DNA from: DAOTTI01 sp034437795
Lineage (GTDB): Bacteria > Chloroflexota > UBA11872 > UBA12225
Length of the DNA: 34,282 bases
Assembly (NCBI GenBank): GCA_034437795.1
Contig: DAOTTI010000050.1
Location: 1-34,282 of the forward strand
Direction of reading: 5' to 3'
Shown here: piece by piece, positions 15,907-24,098 of the stretch
Layout: each line of letters starts with the position of its first letter
Position numbering within the stretch: the first letter of the stretch is position 1
The notes under the pieces: model-generated
The model's database searches: none
What the model saw: the letters and a program-made list of their open reading frames with translations, nothing else
What the model was told of the DNA's origin: nothing
Program-made: the position numbers and the translations under genes

Positions 15907-17379
15907 ATGCCTGCACGCTCCCGATGGCCCAACCTGCTGGTCATGGCCGTCGACACCCTGCGCGCCGATCACCTGAGCTGCTACGGCTACCACCGCCTCA
16001 CCTCGCCGCACCTGGACCGCCTGGCGTCCCAGGGCGTGCTCTTTGAGCGCTGCTATGCCCCTAACGTCCCAACCACCCCCGCCTATTGCTCCATGCTCAC
16101 CGGCATGGACGTCATGACCACCCGCATGGTCGCCCTCCAGCCCAACGAGCCCCTGCCGGCGCACCTGCGCACGCTCCCCGAGGTGCTCAAGGAGCGAGGG
16201 TACGTCTCCGCCTGCATCGGCTTCAGCGGCGAGCAGCAGGAGGCGCGCTATCGCGGCTTCGACCAGTACATGAACTTTCGCTCCTGGGTTTCCTGGGAGG
16301 AACGGCCGGGCGACAAGGCCGGCAAGCTCAATGAGAAGGCCATTCCCTGGCTGAACGACATGGTGCGCGCCGGCCAGCCGTTCTTCCTCTTCCTGCGCCA
16401 CATGGACCCGCACTCGCCGTACCTGCCGCCCCCGCCTTTTGATCGCGTCTTCTACAGCGGCGACGAGACCGATTCGGCGCACCTCCAGACGGAATGGAGC
16501 ATGCAGCCGGTCTTCGACTTCGCCCCCTTCGCCGAGTTCTTCAAGTCCTGGATGCCGCCGGGGCTCACCGATGCCCGCTACGTCATCGCCCAGTACGATG
16601 GCGCCATCGCCTACATGGACGCCTGTATCGCGCAGCTCCTAACCCGCCTGGAGGAGCTAGGCGTGGCCGGCGAGACCATCGTCATCCTGACGGGGGACCA
16701 CGGCGAATCGCTCCTCGAGCACGAGATCTACTTCGACCACCATGGCCTCTACGAGTGCACCATCCACGTGCCCCTGATCATCAAGGCGCCGGGCGCCCTG
16801 CCCCAGGGGGTGCGCGTCCCCGGCTACGTCGCCCACCAGGACCTCATGCCCACCATCCTCGATCTGCTGGGCCAGGCCGACCTGATGCGTGAGCTGAACC
16901 TGGACGGCAAGAGCGTGCTCCCGCTAGTCCGCGGCGAGCGCACCACCAACTACACCGAGCTCTACCTGACCGAGTGCACCTGGATGCGCAAGCGCGGCTG
17001 GCGCACGCACGAGTGGAAGCTGATCGAGGCCCTCGAGCCGGACTTCCACCACAAGCCCCCGCTGGAGCTCTATAACCTGCTGGCCGATCCGGAGGAGCGC
17101 CACAACCTGGCCGAGCAGGAGCCCCACGTCGTGCAGTACCTTCGCGACCGGATGCAGGCCTGGGTGGACCGGCGTGTCCGCGAGACAGGCCGGCCAGATC
17201 CGATCCTGCAGTACCACATTGGCACTGATCGCAAGATCGGTTCGGTCAAGCAGGCCCGCGACCTCCAGGCTCAGGCCGACGTGAAGCCGGACGGGCAGGC
17301 GGGCACCGCCAGACGGCGGGGCGCCGCCCGCGCGGCACGAACGGGGGAGCGGGCGGAGCCGGCGCGCACCAGGCGCTGA
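15907..17379 (+). CDS. Sulfatase-family (alkaline phosphatase superfamily) hydrolase lacking the formylglycine motif
   Basis: A 490-residue alkaline-phosphatase-superfamily enzyme with sulfatase layout. Metal site: D16 in VMAVDTLRADHLS, later GDHGESLLEH. Other blocks are HMDPHSPYLPP, HVPLIIKAPG and ELYNLLADPEERHNLAE. The position of the activating C/S-X-P-X-R motif reads T56-T-P-A-Y60. The modified Cys/Ser is Thr and the Arg is Tyr, so the formylglycine mechanism is not possible. Threonine nucleophiles occur in phospho- and phosphoglycerol-transferase relatives, so phosphodiesterase or transferase activity is an alternative (inference). There is no signal peptide. The Arg/Ala-rich tail after residue 455 looks disordered. 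The ATG at 15907 has an AAAGGAGAG site. Confidence 0.9.
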   Translation: MPARSRWPNLLVMAVDTLRADHLSCYGYHRLTSPHLDRLASQGVLFERCYAPNVPTTPAYCSMLTGMDVMTTRMVALQPNEPLPAHLRTLPEVLKERGYVSACIGFSGEQQEARYRGFDQYMNFRSWVSWEERPGDKAGKLNEKAIPWLNDMVRAGQPFFLFLRHMDPHSPYLPPPPFDRVFYSGDETDSAHLQTEWSMQPVFDFAPFAEFFKSWMPPGLTDARYVIAQYDGAIAYMDACIAQLLTRLEELGVAGETIVILTGDHGESLLEHEIYFDHHGLYECTIHVPLIIKAPGALPQGVRVPGYVAHQDLMPTILDLLGQADLMRELNLDGKSVLPLVRGERTTNYTELYLTECTWMRKRGWRTHEWKLIEALEPDFHHKPPLELYNLLADPEERHNLAEQEPHVVQYLRDRMQAWVDRRVRETGRPDPILQYHIGTDRKIGSVKQARDLQAQADVKPDGQAGTARRRGAARAARTGERAEPARTRR

Positions 17380-17521
17380 ACTGGATCCCTATGTCACTTG
17401 CCAGTCCTTCCATACCGCGCTGGACCACGCTGGTGTCCCAAAGGGGCATGACCAATCTTTGCGCCAGGCGTTACTTCTCTCTGGTCGTCCCGCCTCCGGC
17501 AGGAACCCTGCCCGACGCAAC

Positions 17522-17556
17522 GATTACGCAGTACGCGCTACGGATTACGCAGTACG
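17522..17556. repeat. 21-bp-period tandem duplication (GATTACGCAGTACG)
   Basis: Two exact copies of GATTACGCAGTACG at 17522 and 17543. It lies in the 310-bp gene-free gap after the sulfatase-like gene. Apart from this and the 17637 duplication, I see nothing gene-like in the gap. Confidence 0.7.
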
Positions 17557-17636
17557 GCGGCGAGCTAGCCCCGGCTCCGGCCATGCGCGACCTGGTGCCG
17601 CGCGTCAACGCTTTGCTCCAGGTGCCGTAGGGGCTC

Positions 17637-17678
17637 ACCGGACAAGTAGAATTCGGGACCGGACAAGTAGAATTCGGG
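17637..17678. repeat. Exact 21-bp tandem duplication
   Basis: ACCGGACAAGTAGAATTCGG plus one G is present twice head to tail (17637-17657 and 17658-17678), ending 11 bp before the start of the Uma2 pseudogene. The unit is A+T-richer than its surroundings. It may have duplicated part of that gene's leader. Confidence 0.85.
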
Positions 17679-17689
17679 AAGAAGGCGCC

Positions 17690-18472
17690 ATGGCGGCCAC
17701 CAGCACCACTACCCCCGCCGCGCCTGATAGGCGCCCTGCGCCGGCCGCGCCATGCGACGTGCCGGGCGGGACCCTGCCGGGGGCGGCAGGACTGCTGTTG
17801 CCGGAGATGGCCATGCGGTCGCTGGACACGACCTGAAAGGAGGCGCGTGGGAGACGCTCCCCGCCGACGGCAACCGCTACGAGGTCATCGACGGCGTCCT
17901 GTACATGACGACGGCGCCCAGCTCCGTTCACCAGTGGATCGTCCAGCAGATCTTCCTCATGCTCTTCCAGCAGATTGACCCAAAGGGGCTGAGCACCACG
18001 CTCTGGGCGCCGATCGGCCTGTTCATGCCGGGCTGCGACCCGGTGCAGCCCGACCTGCTGGTCGTCCGTGCGGAGGACAGGCACATCTTCCGTGAGACCC
18101 GTATCCGGGGCATCCCCGCGCTGATCGCCGATGTCGTCTCGCCCAGCCACGCCACATATGACACGCGCATCAAGCGCCGCGCCTACGCCCACGCGGGCGT
18201 GCCGGAGTGCGAGCACCGCCTGCTCCTGCCGGTCGGCTAGCCCTACGCCCACGCGGGCGTGCCGGAGTACTGGATCGTGCGCCCGACGACGCGCGACGTG
18301 CTGGTCTGCACGCGCCCGGACGAGGCGCTTGGAGGATTACGCCCAGACTTACCTGATGGGCGCGAATGAAGAGCTGATCTCGCCCACCCTGCCCGTGCGC
18401 GCCCGCGTCGGCGACTTCTTTGCCGGCGCGCCCAATACGACGCTCGTAGGGGACACGGCCAATGATGAGTGA
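17690..18472 (+). pseudogene. Uma2-family nuclease-like gene, disrupted
   Basis: A Uma2/DUF820 protein can be read only by changing frame. The leader frame from 17690 ends at a TGA at 17834. The conserved middle (LPADGNRYEVIDGVLYMTTA through VQPDLLVVRAED and ADVVSPSHATYD) is in the next frame and stops at 18238-18240. A second copy of AHAGVPE then continues as AHAGVPEYWIVRPTTRDVL. A last shift near 18330 restores EDYAQTYLMGANEELISP and ARVGDFFAG. The internal stop lies inside a 60-bp tandem duplication whose repeated part, CCTACGCCCACGCGGGCGTG onward, is at 18182 and 18242. Two frameshifts plus the duplication make it a pseudogene unless the assembly is wrong. Its end overlaps the amidohydrolase start. 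Confidence 0.85.
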
Positions 18473-19307
18473 GCGCATCGCCGACACGCACGTCCACGTC
18501 TGGTCGGACGACCGCGCCAGGTACCCCATGGTCCCCGGGCGTGAGCGCCCTCTGACCCATCGAGGCAGCGCCGACCTCCTCATCGAGCAGATGGACCGGT
18601 GCGGCGTGGCCATGGCCGTGCTCGTGCAGACGCCGTGGCTGGGCGAAGACAACCGCTATCTCGTGGATACGATGCGTCGCTTCCCTGGGCGCTTCGCCGC
18701 CGTTGGCTGGCTGGAAGATCCCCTCGCTCCCGACGCGCCTGACCGGCTGGAGCGACAGTATCGCCAGGATCAGTTTCGGGGCGTGCGCCTGCACCTGACC
18801 GAGGCGCGGGTGAACGAGGGGGTGCTGGCCGGCGCCGCCGACCCGCTGCTCCGGCGCGCTCGGGATCTGGACGTGCCGGTCTGCTTCCTCAACCGCCTGC
18901 CGTCCCACCCCACCATCGTCCGCGTCGCCGATCGCTTCCCCGACCTCACGATCGTCGTCGACCACCTCGGCCATCCCGACGTGGCCGAAGCGCCGGCGTT
19001 CCCGTCGTCGGCGCCCTTCTTCTCGCTGGCCGAGCGGCCCCGCGTCTACATCAAGGTCTCGAACCACGTGCTGCACTCGCGGGCGCCGTACCCCTGGGCC
19101 GATCTCCACGACTACCAGCGCCGCGTGATCGACGCCTTTGGCCCGCAGCGCTGCATGTGGGGCTCCAACTGGCCCATGCAGCTGCCCGATCCGAGCTATC
19201 AGCAACGCCTGGACGCCGTCCGCATCCATCTCCCCGGCCTCACCGCCGACGAGCGCGCCTGGATCCTCAGCCGTACCGCCTTCACCCTCTGGCAGCCCGT
19301 TGCGTAG
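18462..19307 (+). CDS. Amidohydrolase family 2 (metal-dependent TIM-barrel hydrolase)
   Basis: A 281-residue amidohydrolase_2 protein of the lactonase/decarboxylase group (2-pyrone-4,6-dicarboxylate lactonase-like). Motifs: IADTHVHVW (H10, H12 of the HxH metal motif), FRGVRLH, VDHLGHPD with the active-site histidine region, IKVSNH and CMWGSNWPM near the C-terminus. In many homologues the last motif is GSDWP with a catalytic Asp; the Asn seen here is a common variant, but it leaves the mechanism open. The ATG at 18462 or 18465 overlaps the end of the Uma2 pseudogene (ATGATGAGTGA), an arrangement typical of translational coupling. It may act with the oxidoreductase and the TIM-barrel isomerase in sugar-acid metabolism (inference). 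Confidence 0.9.
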   Translation: MMSERIADTHVHVWSDDRARYPMVPGRERPLTHRGSADLLIEQMDRCGVAMAVLVQTPWLGEDNRYLVDTMRRFPGRFAAVGWLEDPLAPDAPDRLERQYRQDQFRGVRLHLTEARVNEGVLAGAADPLLRRARDLDVPVCFLNRLPSHPTIVRVADRFPDLTIVVDHLGHPDVAEAPAFPSSAPFFSLAERPRVYIKVSNHVLHSRAPYPWADLHDYQRRVIDAFGPQRCMWGSNWPMQLPDPSYQQRLDAVRIHLPGLTADERAWILSRTAFTLWQPVA

Positions 19308-19472
19308 CCCCGGCGCAGCGCCTGCGCCGCTGTCTTTGGTCGTCCCACTTGCTTCCAGCGGGAGCCCCTCGGCTACGGGGCGGGCTCGCTACTCGCGGCT
19401 CGGCACTCGCTACTCCCGCCTCCGCCAGGCGCAAACACTGGCTGCGGGCGGGGCCGCGCCGGGACGGAGGAG

Positions 19473-19661
19473 GGACCTCACCCCCTAGCCCCCTCTCCGA
19501 CACGGAGAGGGGGAACGAGGGCGGGGGAGGGAGGACCTCACCCCCTTCGGCCGGGGCCACGCCGCACCCGCTCCGACACGGAGACGGGGACCGAAGGCCG
19601 TGGGGAGAGGATCTCCCCCACGGTGGCCCCGCCGACCCCGGATCCAGCGAGGGGAGGGGGA
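19473..19661. repeat. Composite repeat of two modules, each with an inverted copy elsewhere
   Basis: Positions 19473-19569 match the reverse complement of 32026-32122 over about 97 bp with about three differences. Positions 19575-19661 match the reverse complement of 14506-14592. The two modules abut near 19570. Each contains a hairpin, for example CCCCCTCTCCG/CGGAGAGGGGG around a 3-5-base loop. The element lies in an 830-bp gene-free gap after the amidohydrolase. The flank 19308-19472 holds nothing recognisable except short CTCGCTACTCG-like repeats. Confidence 0.9.
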
Positions 19662-19754
19662 CGACGGCCATGGCACTTGCGCCATCCGGACCTTGTGCGC
19701 ACGCCCGTGGCCGAACGGCAGCGGTGGCTGCGGCTCATCGCCTGTTCTATACCT

Positions 19755-19797
19755 CCGCCATATGGCGGCCACTTGCCGCGAGTGGACGAGCCACTCG
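19755..19797. other. Perfect palindrome and adjacent hairpin
   Basis: CCGCCATATGGCGG (19755-19768) is a perfect 14-bp palindrome. It is followed by the hairpin CGAGTGG-ACGAG-CCACTCG (19779-19797). Both are in the long gene-free gap, about 350 bp before the REC/DUF3052 gene. The function is unknown; an operator or a transcript terminator hairpin are possibilities. No T-run follows. Confidence 0.35.
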
Positions 19798-19974
19798 ATG
19801 GCCAATGCCCTGCCCCCGCTCCGACGCGCGATGCTCGGGGGCGGGGGAGCCGGCCATCGGCTAGCGGCGAGTGATGGTGCGACCGCAGTGTCGGGCGCCG
19901 CGAGATGCCGCGCGGCCGTGGAGCGGTAGATAGCCTGCGCCTGGCTCCTGACGGGGCGCTCGCTCCCCGTCCAT

Positions 19975-20025
19975 GTTCAAGGTTCAAGGTTCAAAGTTCA
20001 AGGTTGGAAGGTTGGAAGGTTCAAC
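19975..20025. repeat. GTTCAAG/GTTGGAAG heptamer-octamer microsatellite
   Basis: A run of GTTCAAG, GTTCAAA and GTTGGAAG units, A+T-rich against its surroundings. If translated, the frame entering the next gene would begin MFKVQGSKFKV, a peptide typical of this kind of repeat rather than of a protein start. The gene start is therefore placed downstream at 20138. Confidence 0.8.
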
Positions 20026-20137
20026 TGAGCGATCCCGCGCCGGGTTTCGGCCCGACACAACCGTGGCCACGGGACGCGCGTTGCACTGGGTACACCCTTC
20101 AACACGGCATGGCGACGAGCGTCGAGCGCAGACGAAG

Positions 20138-20920
20138 ATGGCTAGGATCCGGCTGGTTCACTGGAACGCTGCGGGAGCGAGGCAGCGTGTTGAGCAACTC
20201 CGAACCATGGGCTACGACGTGGCGCACGACGTGCCGCGTGGCCCGGCCTGGTTGCGCGACCTGAGGAGCGATCCCCCCGCGGCGGTGGTGGTAGACCTCA
20301 GCCGGTATCCCTCCCACGGCCGCGACGTCGCGCTGGCCATCCGGCAGCACAAGGCCACGCGCGGCATCCCGCTCGTATTCGTCGGCGGTGAGCCGGAGAA
20401 GGTGGCGCAGATCCGCAACCTCCTACCGGACGCCGTCTTCGCCGACTGGGGGCAGATCGCCGGCCCGCTGCGGGAGGCGGTCGCCCATCCCCCGGTAGAG
20501 CCAGTCGTGCCGCCGTCGGTGTTGGCCGGCTATGCAGGCACCCCACTCCCCAGGAAGCTCGGCGTCAAGCCAGGCACCGTAGTTGCCTTGATCGGTGCGC
20601 CCGATGGCTTCCTGGAGATGCTGGCGGACCTGGCGGAGGGCGCAGCCTTTCACGATCGGCCCGGTACCTTCTGCCACCTGACGATCTGGTTCGCGCGTTC
20701 TCGAGCCGAACTCCAAGGTGAGATCCCGCGCATCGGGGCGCAGGCCGTTCACGGCCCCATCTGGATCGCGTGGCCGAAGAAGGCGGCCGCGACCAACTCG
20801 GACCTGTCGGAGCAGTACGTGCGCGAGATCGGCCTCGGAGCCGGCCTGGTCGATTACAAGATCTGCGCCATCGACCAGACCTGGTCCGGCCTGCTGTTTG
20901 CGCGGCGTAAGGGGAGGTAG
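20138..20920 (+). CDS. Degenerate receiver-like domain fused to DUF3052
   Basis: A 260-residue protein. Residues 1-120 resemble a CheY-like receiver: IRLVHWN, then AAVVVDLSRYP with D53 at the phospho-acceptor position, then IPLVFVGG. The acidic pair after strand 1 and the conserved Lys are missing, so phosphorylation is doubtful. Residues 131-258 look like DUF3052 (TPLPRKLGVKPGTVVALIGA, WFARSRAELQ, IWIAWPKKAAA, DLSEQYVREIGLGAGLVD, CAIDQTWSGLLFARRK), normally a stand-alone protein of unknown function. The ATG at 20138 lacks a clear ribosome site. Longer starts run into the microsatellite. No kinase gene is adjacent. Confidence 0.8.
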   Translation: MARIRLVHWNAAGARQRVEQLRTMGYDVAHDVPRGPAWLRDLRSDPPAAVVVDLSRYPSHGRDVALAIRQHKATRGIPLVFVGGEPEKVAQIRNLLPDAVFADWGQIAGPLREAVAHPPVEPVVPPSVLAGYAGTPLPRKLGVKPGTVVALIGAPDGFLEMLADLAEGAAFHDRPGTFCHLTIWFARSRAELQGEIPRIGAQAVHGPIWIAWPKKAAATNSDLSEQYVREIGLGAGLVDYKICAIDQTWSGLLFARRKGR

Positions 20921-21109
20921 CTCGCCTGCATGGCAGTCGCGCCCTTTTCTGGTGGAGAGGAATGCGCGTCAAACCGTACTCCGCGGTGAGCGAGATCAGC
21001 GCCATCAGCGCGGTGACACCTCCGCTCCTGGCACAGATGTCGCGTGACTTCTGGCCGTGCACCCAGGTAAGCTGGCGCCTCCGGCGTATACTCCTTCAGG
21101 GGCACCGAG

Positions 21110-22762
21110 ATGGCCACCGCTCTCGGGGTCGCGTTGCCGCGGAGGTCGGCACGGGTCGCGCTGCCCGTGCCTCAGCCGGCAGCGCGCGCCGCCGGTCTGC
21201 GCCTGGCGCTGGGCGCCGGCCTGCTCCTGGGCCAGTGGGCCTTCATCTTTGGCGCCGCCTGGGACGTGCAGTGGCACATCGCCGTCGGGCGGGACCGCCC
21301 CTTCATCCCGCCGCACCTCCTGCTGCTGAGCGGCATCGCCCTCACCGGTGTACTTGCCCTGGCCGCCGTCGTCTGCTGCACCTGGGCCGCCTGGCGTGGC
21401 GCTGCCGCCCCGACCCCAGGAGCCGCCGGCGCAGGGCCGGATGCGCTGCGGGCGCCGCCGGACCTCGCCCGCTTTCTCTGGATCTTGCGCGCACCGCTCG
21501 GTGTCTATCTGGCCGGGTTCGGCGCCCTCTTCTCGGCGCTGGCCTTCCCTCTGGACGACTACTGGCACCGCCGTTTTGGCCTCGACGCCACGCTGTGGTC
21601 GCCCTTCCACGTGATGATCGTCTCGGGAATGGCCCTCGCCGCGCTCGGCACGAGCTACGTCTTTGCCTCTTCCATTGCCGCTTCCGTTCCAGCGCCCGCC
21701 CCGTCCCCACCCTTTGGCGCGCCCGAGAAGGAGCAGTGGGATCGCGCCGTACGGCGGGGTGATGCGCCGGAGGGTGACGACCTGCCTGAGGCCGGAGCGG
21801 GTAGGCGCTGGCTACAGCTCACGGCCGGCTTCGGTGGCGCTCTGAGCCTCGCCACCCTGGCCGGCGTCCTGCTCATCCTCACCGGGCAGGCGCTGGATAG
21901 CGACGGCATTCTCCGCCGTTCGCCCGGCGCGCCACCCATGCTCCTTTACCCGCCACTGCTTGCCGTGGCTAACATCCCCTGGCTGGTGGCGGCTGCCACG
22001 TTTCCCCGCCTGCCCGGCGGCGCCAGCGTGGCGGCGCTGGCGCTGATGCTGATGCGCTCCGGTCTATTCGCCTTCGTCCCCTGGGCGGTCCAGGTCGCCG
22101 CAGCCGCGGAGCGGGTACCTGTGCGCCCGACCGTCCCCCCGGTGGCCGCCCTCCCCCTTGCCTTTCCGGGCTGGCTGATCGCCTCCGGCCTGCTGATCGA
22201 TTCCGCCTGGGCGCTCACCCGGTTGCTGCAGCGCCGGTCCCCCTTCTCCGGCCGCCCCTCCCTCGCGGTCCGCCGGATCGCCCCCTGGCTGCCGCTGGCA
22301 CTGGCGGGACCTGCCGCCGCCCTGATCCAGGCGCGGCTGGACCAGCCGTGGCTCTTGACCCTCCCCCTTACCCGCGCCGCCCGTGGCGTCAACCTCCAGG
22401 CTGCGTTCATGGCGTCCCTGCCGGCGGTGGCCGTCTGCGGCCTGGCGGGCGCGCTGCTGGGCATCGGGCTCAGCGCCGGCCTCCGGCGCATCCAAGCCCG
22501 TGATGGCGGCGCGCCGGCGACGCTCCGTCCGCCCCTGGCCGCGCCCAGGTGGACGGGTATAGTGTGGTCGGCCGTGCAGGTGGCCCTGCTGGTCCTCTTG
22601 CTGGCGCTCCTGGCGCTGGTCTTGCGGCTCACCGCCGGCCCGCTGCTGCGCATCCCCGTATGGACCGCGTGGTTGATCGGCCTCCTGCCCCTCTGGAGCC
22701 TGCTCGGCGTGATCCTCATCCGCGCCTGGCCCGCCTGGCGGGGGTCGCCGCCGGCACCGTGA
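21110..22762 (+). CDS. Polytopic membrane protein of unknown function
   Basis: A 550-residue protein with about 11-12 hydrophobic segments and a hydrophilic loop near residues 200-233. No named family is recognised. Two N-terminal segments share a motif: WDVQWHIAVG...IPPHLLLLSG (residues 51-75) and DDYWHRRFG...WSPFHVMIVSG (about 148-173). Both read D-x-x-W-H-x3-G, then P-x(0-1)-H-x4-S-G-x-A-L. The paired histidines at membrane edges suggest a metal or haem site (inference). The rest is Leu/Ala-rich with few charges. The ATG at 21110 has CAGGGG upstream. It follows the REC/DUF3052 gene by 189 bp and is convergent with the M24 peptidase gene. Confidence 0.8.
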   Translation: MATALGVALPRRSARVALPVPQPAARAAGLRLALGAGLLLGQWAFIFGAAWDVQWHIAVGRDRPFIPPHLLLLSGIALTGVLALAAVVCCTWAAWRGAAAPTPGAAGAGPDALRAPPDLARFLWILRAPLGVYLAGFGALFSALAFPLDDYWHRRFGLDATLWSPFHVMIVSGMALAALGTSYVFASSIAASVPAPAPSPPFGAPEKEQWDRAVRRGDAPEGDDLPEAGAGRRWLQLTAGFGGALSLATLAGVLLILTGQALDSDGILRRSPGAPPMLLYPPLLAVANIPWLVAAATFPRLPGGASVAALALMLMRSGLFAFVPWAVQVAAAAERVPVRPTVPPVAALPLAFPGWLIASGLLIDSAWALTRLLQRRSPFSGRPSLAVRRIAPWLPLALAGPAAALIQARLDQPWLLTLPLTRAARGVNLQAAFMASLPAVAVCGLAGALLGIGLSAGLRRIQARDGGAPATLRPPLAAPRWTGIVWSAVQVALLVLLLALLALVLRLTAGPLLRIPVWTAWLIGLLPLWSLLGVILIRAWPAWRGSPPAP

Positions 22763-22794
22763 GCCCTACAACGGACACGACCCCCACCGTCACC

Positions 22795-22838
22795 TTGCCC
22801 ACCACCTGATCACCACTTGCCCACCACCTGATCACCAC
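22795..22838. repeat. Exact 22-bp tandem duplication between convergent genes
   Basis: TTGCCCACCACCTGATCACC plus AC occurs twice head to tail (22795-22816, 22817-22838), followed by a partial TCGATCAC. It fills the 83-bp gap between the membrane protein stop and the M24 peptidase stop. TGATCA palindromes recur inside each unit. Confidence 0.85.
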
Positions 22839-22845
22839 TCGATCA

Positions 22846-24087
22846 CTACGCCTCCACCACCCTCACAATCTCGTCCTGCACCGGCGTATACACCTGCGGC
22901 CCGTCCGCTCCCATCACGGCGTTCAGTTCCAGGCGCACGCCAAACTGGCCAGGCAGGTAGATGCCCGGCTCCACGGAGAAGGCCACGCCGCGCAGCACCA
23001 GCCGCGTATCGTGCGTCTCGAAGTCGTCCAGGCAGACGCCGGCCGAGCCGTGCACCTCTTCCGGCCCCAGGTTGTGGCCGGTGCGGTGCGTAAAGTACTC
23101 CCCGTAGCCCTCGCCGGCAACGAAGTCCCGCACCGCGCGGTCGACCTCCCAGCCCTGGGGCGTGCGCCCCTCCCTGGCGGCACGCGCCAGGTATTCCAGG
23201 GCCAGGTCGCGGGCCCGCCGCACGACCGTGAAGACCCGCCGGTATTGGTCGGGCACCGGCGACGGGCCGGTCCACGCCACCCACGTCACGTCCGCGTACG
23301 GCGAGCCCGGCTCATTCACCCGCGCCCAGAGGTCGATCAGCAGCCACTGGTCGCGCTCGATCGTCCGCGCGCCCCGCTCAGCCGGCTCGTAGTGCGGGTT
23401 GGCGCTGTTCGGCCCCGCCGCCACCGTCGGGCGGTACACCGTCAGCAGGCCCAGGGCGCTGAACCGCTCCACAATGAACGCGCACACGGCGTACTCGTCC
23501 ACTGGCACGCCCGCCCGCAGCCGCTCGCCGACCAGGGCAAAGGCCTCGTTCTTCACCTGGTCGACCAGTTGCGCCGCCCGCCGGTGCTGCTCCACCTGGC
23601 GCGCGTCCCACTGCGCGATGGCTAGCTGCAGCAGGTCGGCCGAGCTGACCACGTCCGCGCCCAGCGACCGCACCAGGTCGAGCGTGCCCCCGTCCACGCG
23701 CGAGACGTACGGCAGCTCCCCCATCGGCGAATACTCCATCGCCACCGTCTTGTGATGGAGGCCGAGCGACGCCAGCGCCGCGCGCAGGCTCTCCCGATGG
23801 TGGTACGTGCGTACCTCCCATCGCTCATCCGCCAGCGCCTGCGCCTCAATGGCGTGCGCCAGAACAATCGGCTTTCCCTCTCCCACAAGGGGAGAGCGGG
23901 ACGGGGGGTGAGGGGTAGCCGGTATCCACAGGAACGTCCGGCGCGTCAGGTGCCCGCCCTCTGGCCCGCGGCCCAGCACCTGCCACAGCAGCGGGTTGCT
24001 GCCGCGGAAGTCCATCAGCAGCCACCCGGACCAGCCTCGCTCCCGCAGATACTGCTGTATTGCCTGGCGACGGTCCCAGTAGGCCAC
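22846..24087 (-). CDS. M24 family (Xaa-Pro aminopeptidase-like) metallopeptidase with a repeat-derived insert
   Basis: A 413-residue creatinase/aminopeptidase P-type protein. Metal ligands are complete: D252 (LLIDLWAR), D266 (YADVTWV), H338 (HRTGHNLG), E373 (SVEPGIY) and E387 (VRLELNA). The N-terminal domain has FRGSNPLLWQVLGRG and HLTRRTFLWIPA. Between IPA and PIVLAHAIE, residues 57-71 read TPHPPSRSPLVGEGK. This is encoded by a hairpin element (23868-23916) of the same class as the intergenic repeats; homologues known to me have only a short loop here. The start is a GTG at 24087, 11 bp after the stop of the HicB-like frame. The catalytic domain is untouched, so activity is probably retained. 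Confidence 0.92.
   Translation of the reverse strand: MAYWDRRQAIQQYLRERGWSGWLLMDFRGSNPLLWQVLGRGPEGGHLTRRTFLWIPATPHPPSRSPLVGEGKPIVLAHAIEAQALADERWEVRTYHHRESLRAALASLGLHHKTVAMEYSPMGELPYVSRVDGGTLDLVRSLGADVVSSADLLQLAIAQWDARQVEQHRRAAQLVDQVKNEAFALVGERLRAGVPVDEYAVCAFIVERFSALGLLTVYRPTVAAGPNSANPHYEPAERGARTIERDQWLLIDLWARVNEPGSPYADVTWVAWTGPSPVPDQYRRVFTVVRRARDLALEYLARAAREGRTPQGWEVDRAVRDFVAGEGYGEYFTHRTGHNLGPEEVHGSAGVCLDDFETHDTRLVLRGVAFSVEPGIYLPGQFGVRLELNAVMGADGPQVYTPVQDEIVRVVEA
23868..23916. repeat. REP-like hairpin inside the M24 peptidase gene
   Basis: TTTCCCTCTCCCACAAGGGG begins a hairpin, followed by AGAGCGGGACGGGGGGTGAG. It follows the same plan as the intergenic module A elements at 4446, 6031 and 11877. 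It is in frame and stop-free in the host gene and adds about 15 residues. Confidence 0.75.
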
Positions 24088-24098
24088 CTTGCTGCCAC

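Noticed and set aside
17391..17630. 79-codon frame after the sulfatase-like gene
   Set aside because: It runs through the 21-bp duplication, has no ribosome site and no protein-like composition.
19973..20137. N-terminal extension MFKVQGSKFKV of the REC/DUF3052 protein
   Set aside because: It is a translation of the GTTCAAG microsatellite; the domain begins at 20138.
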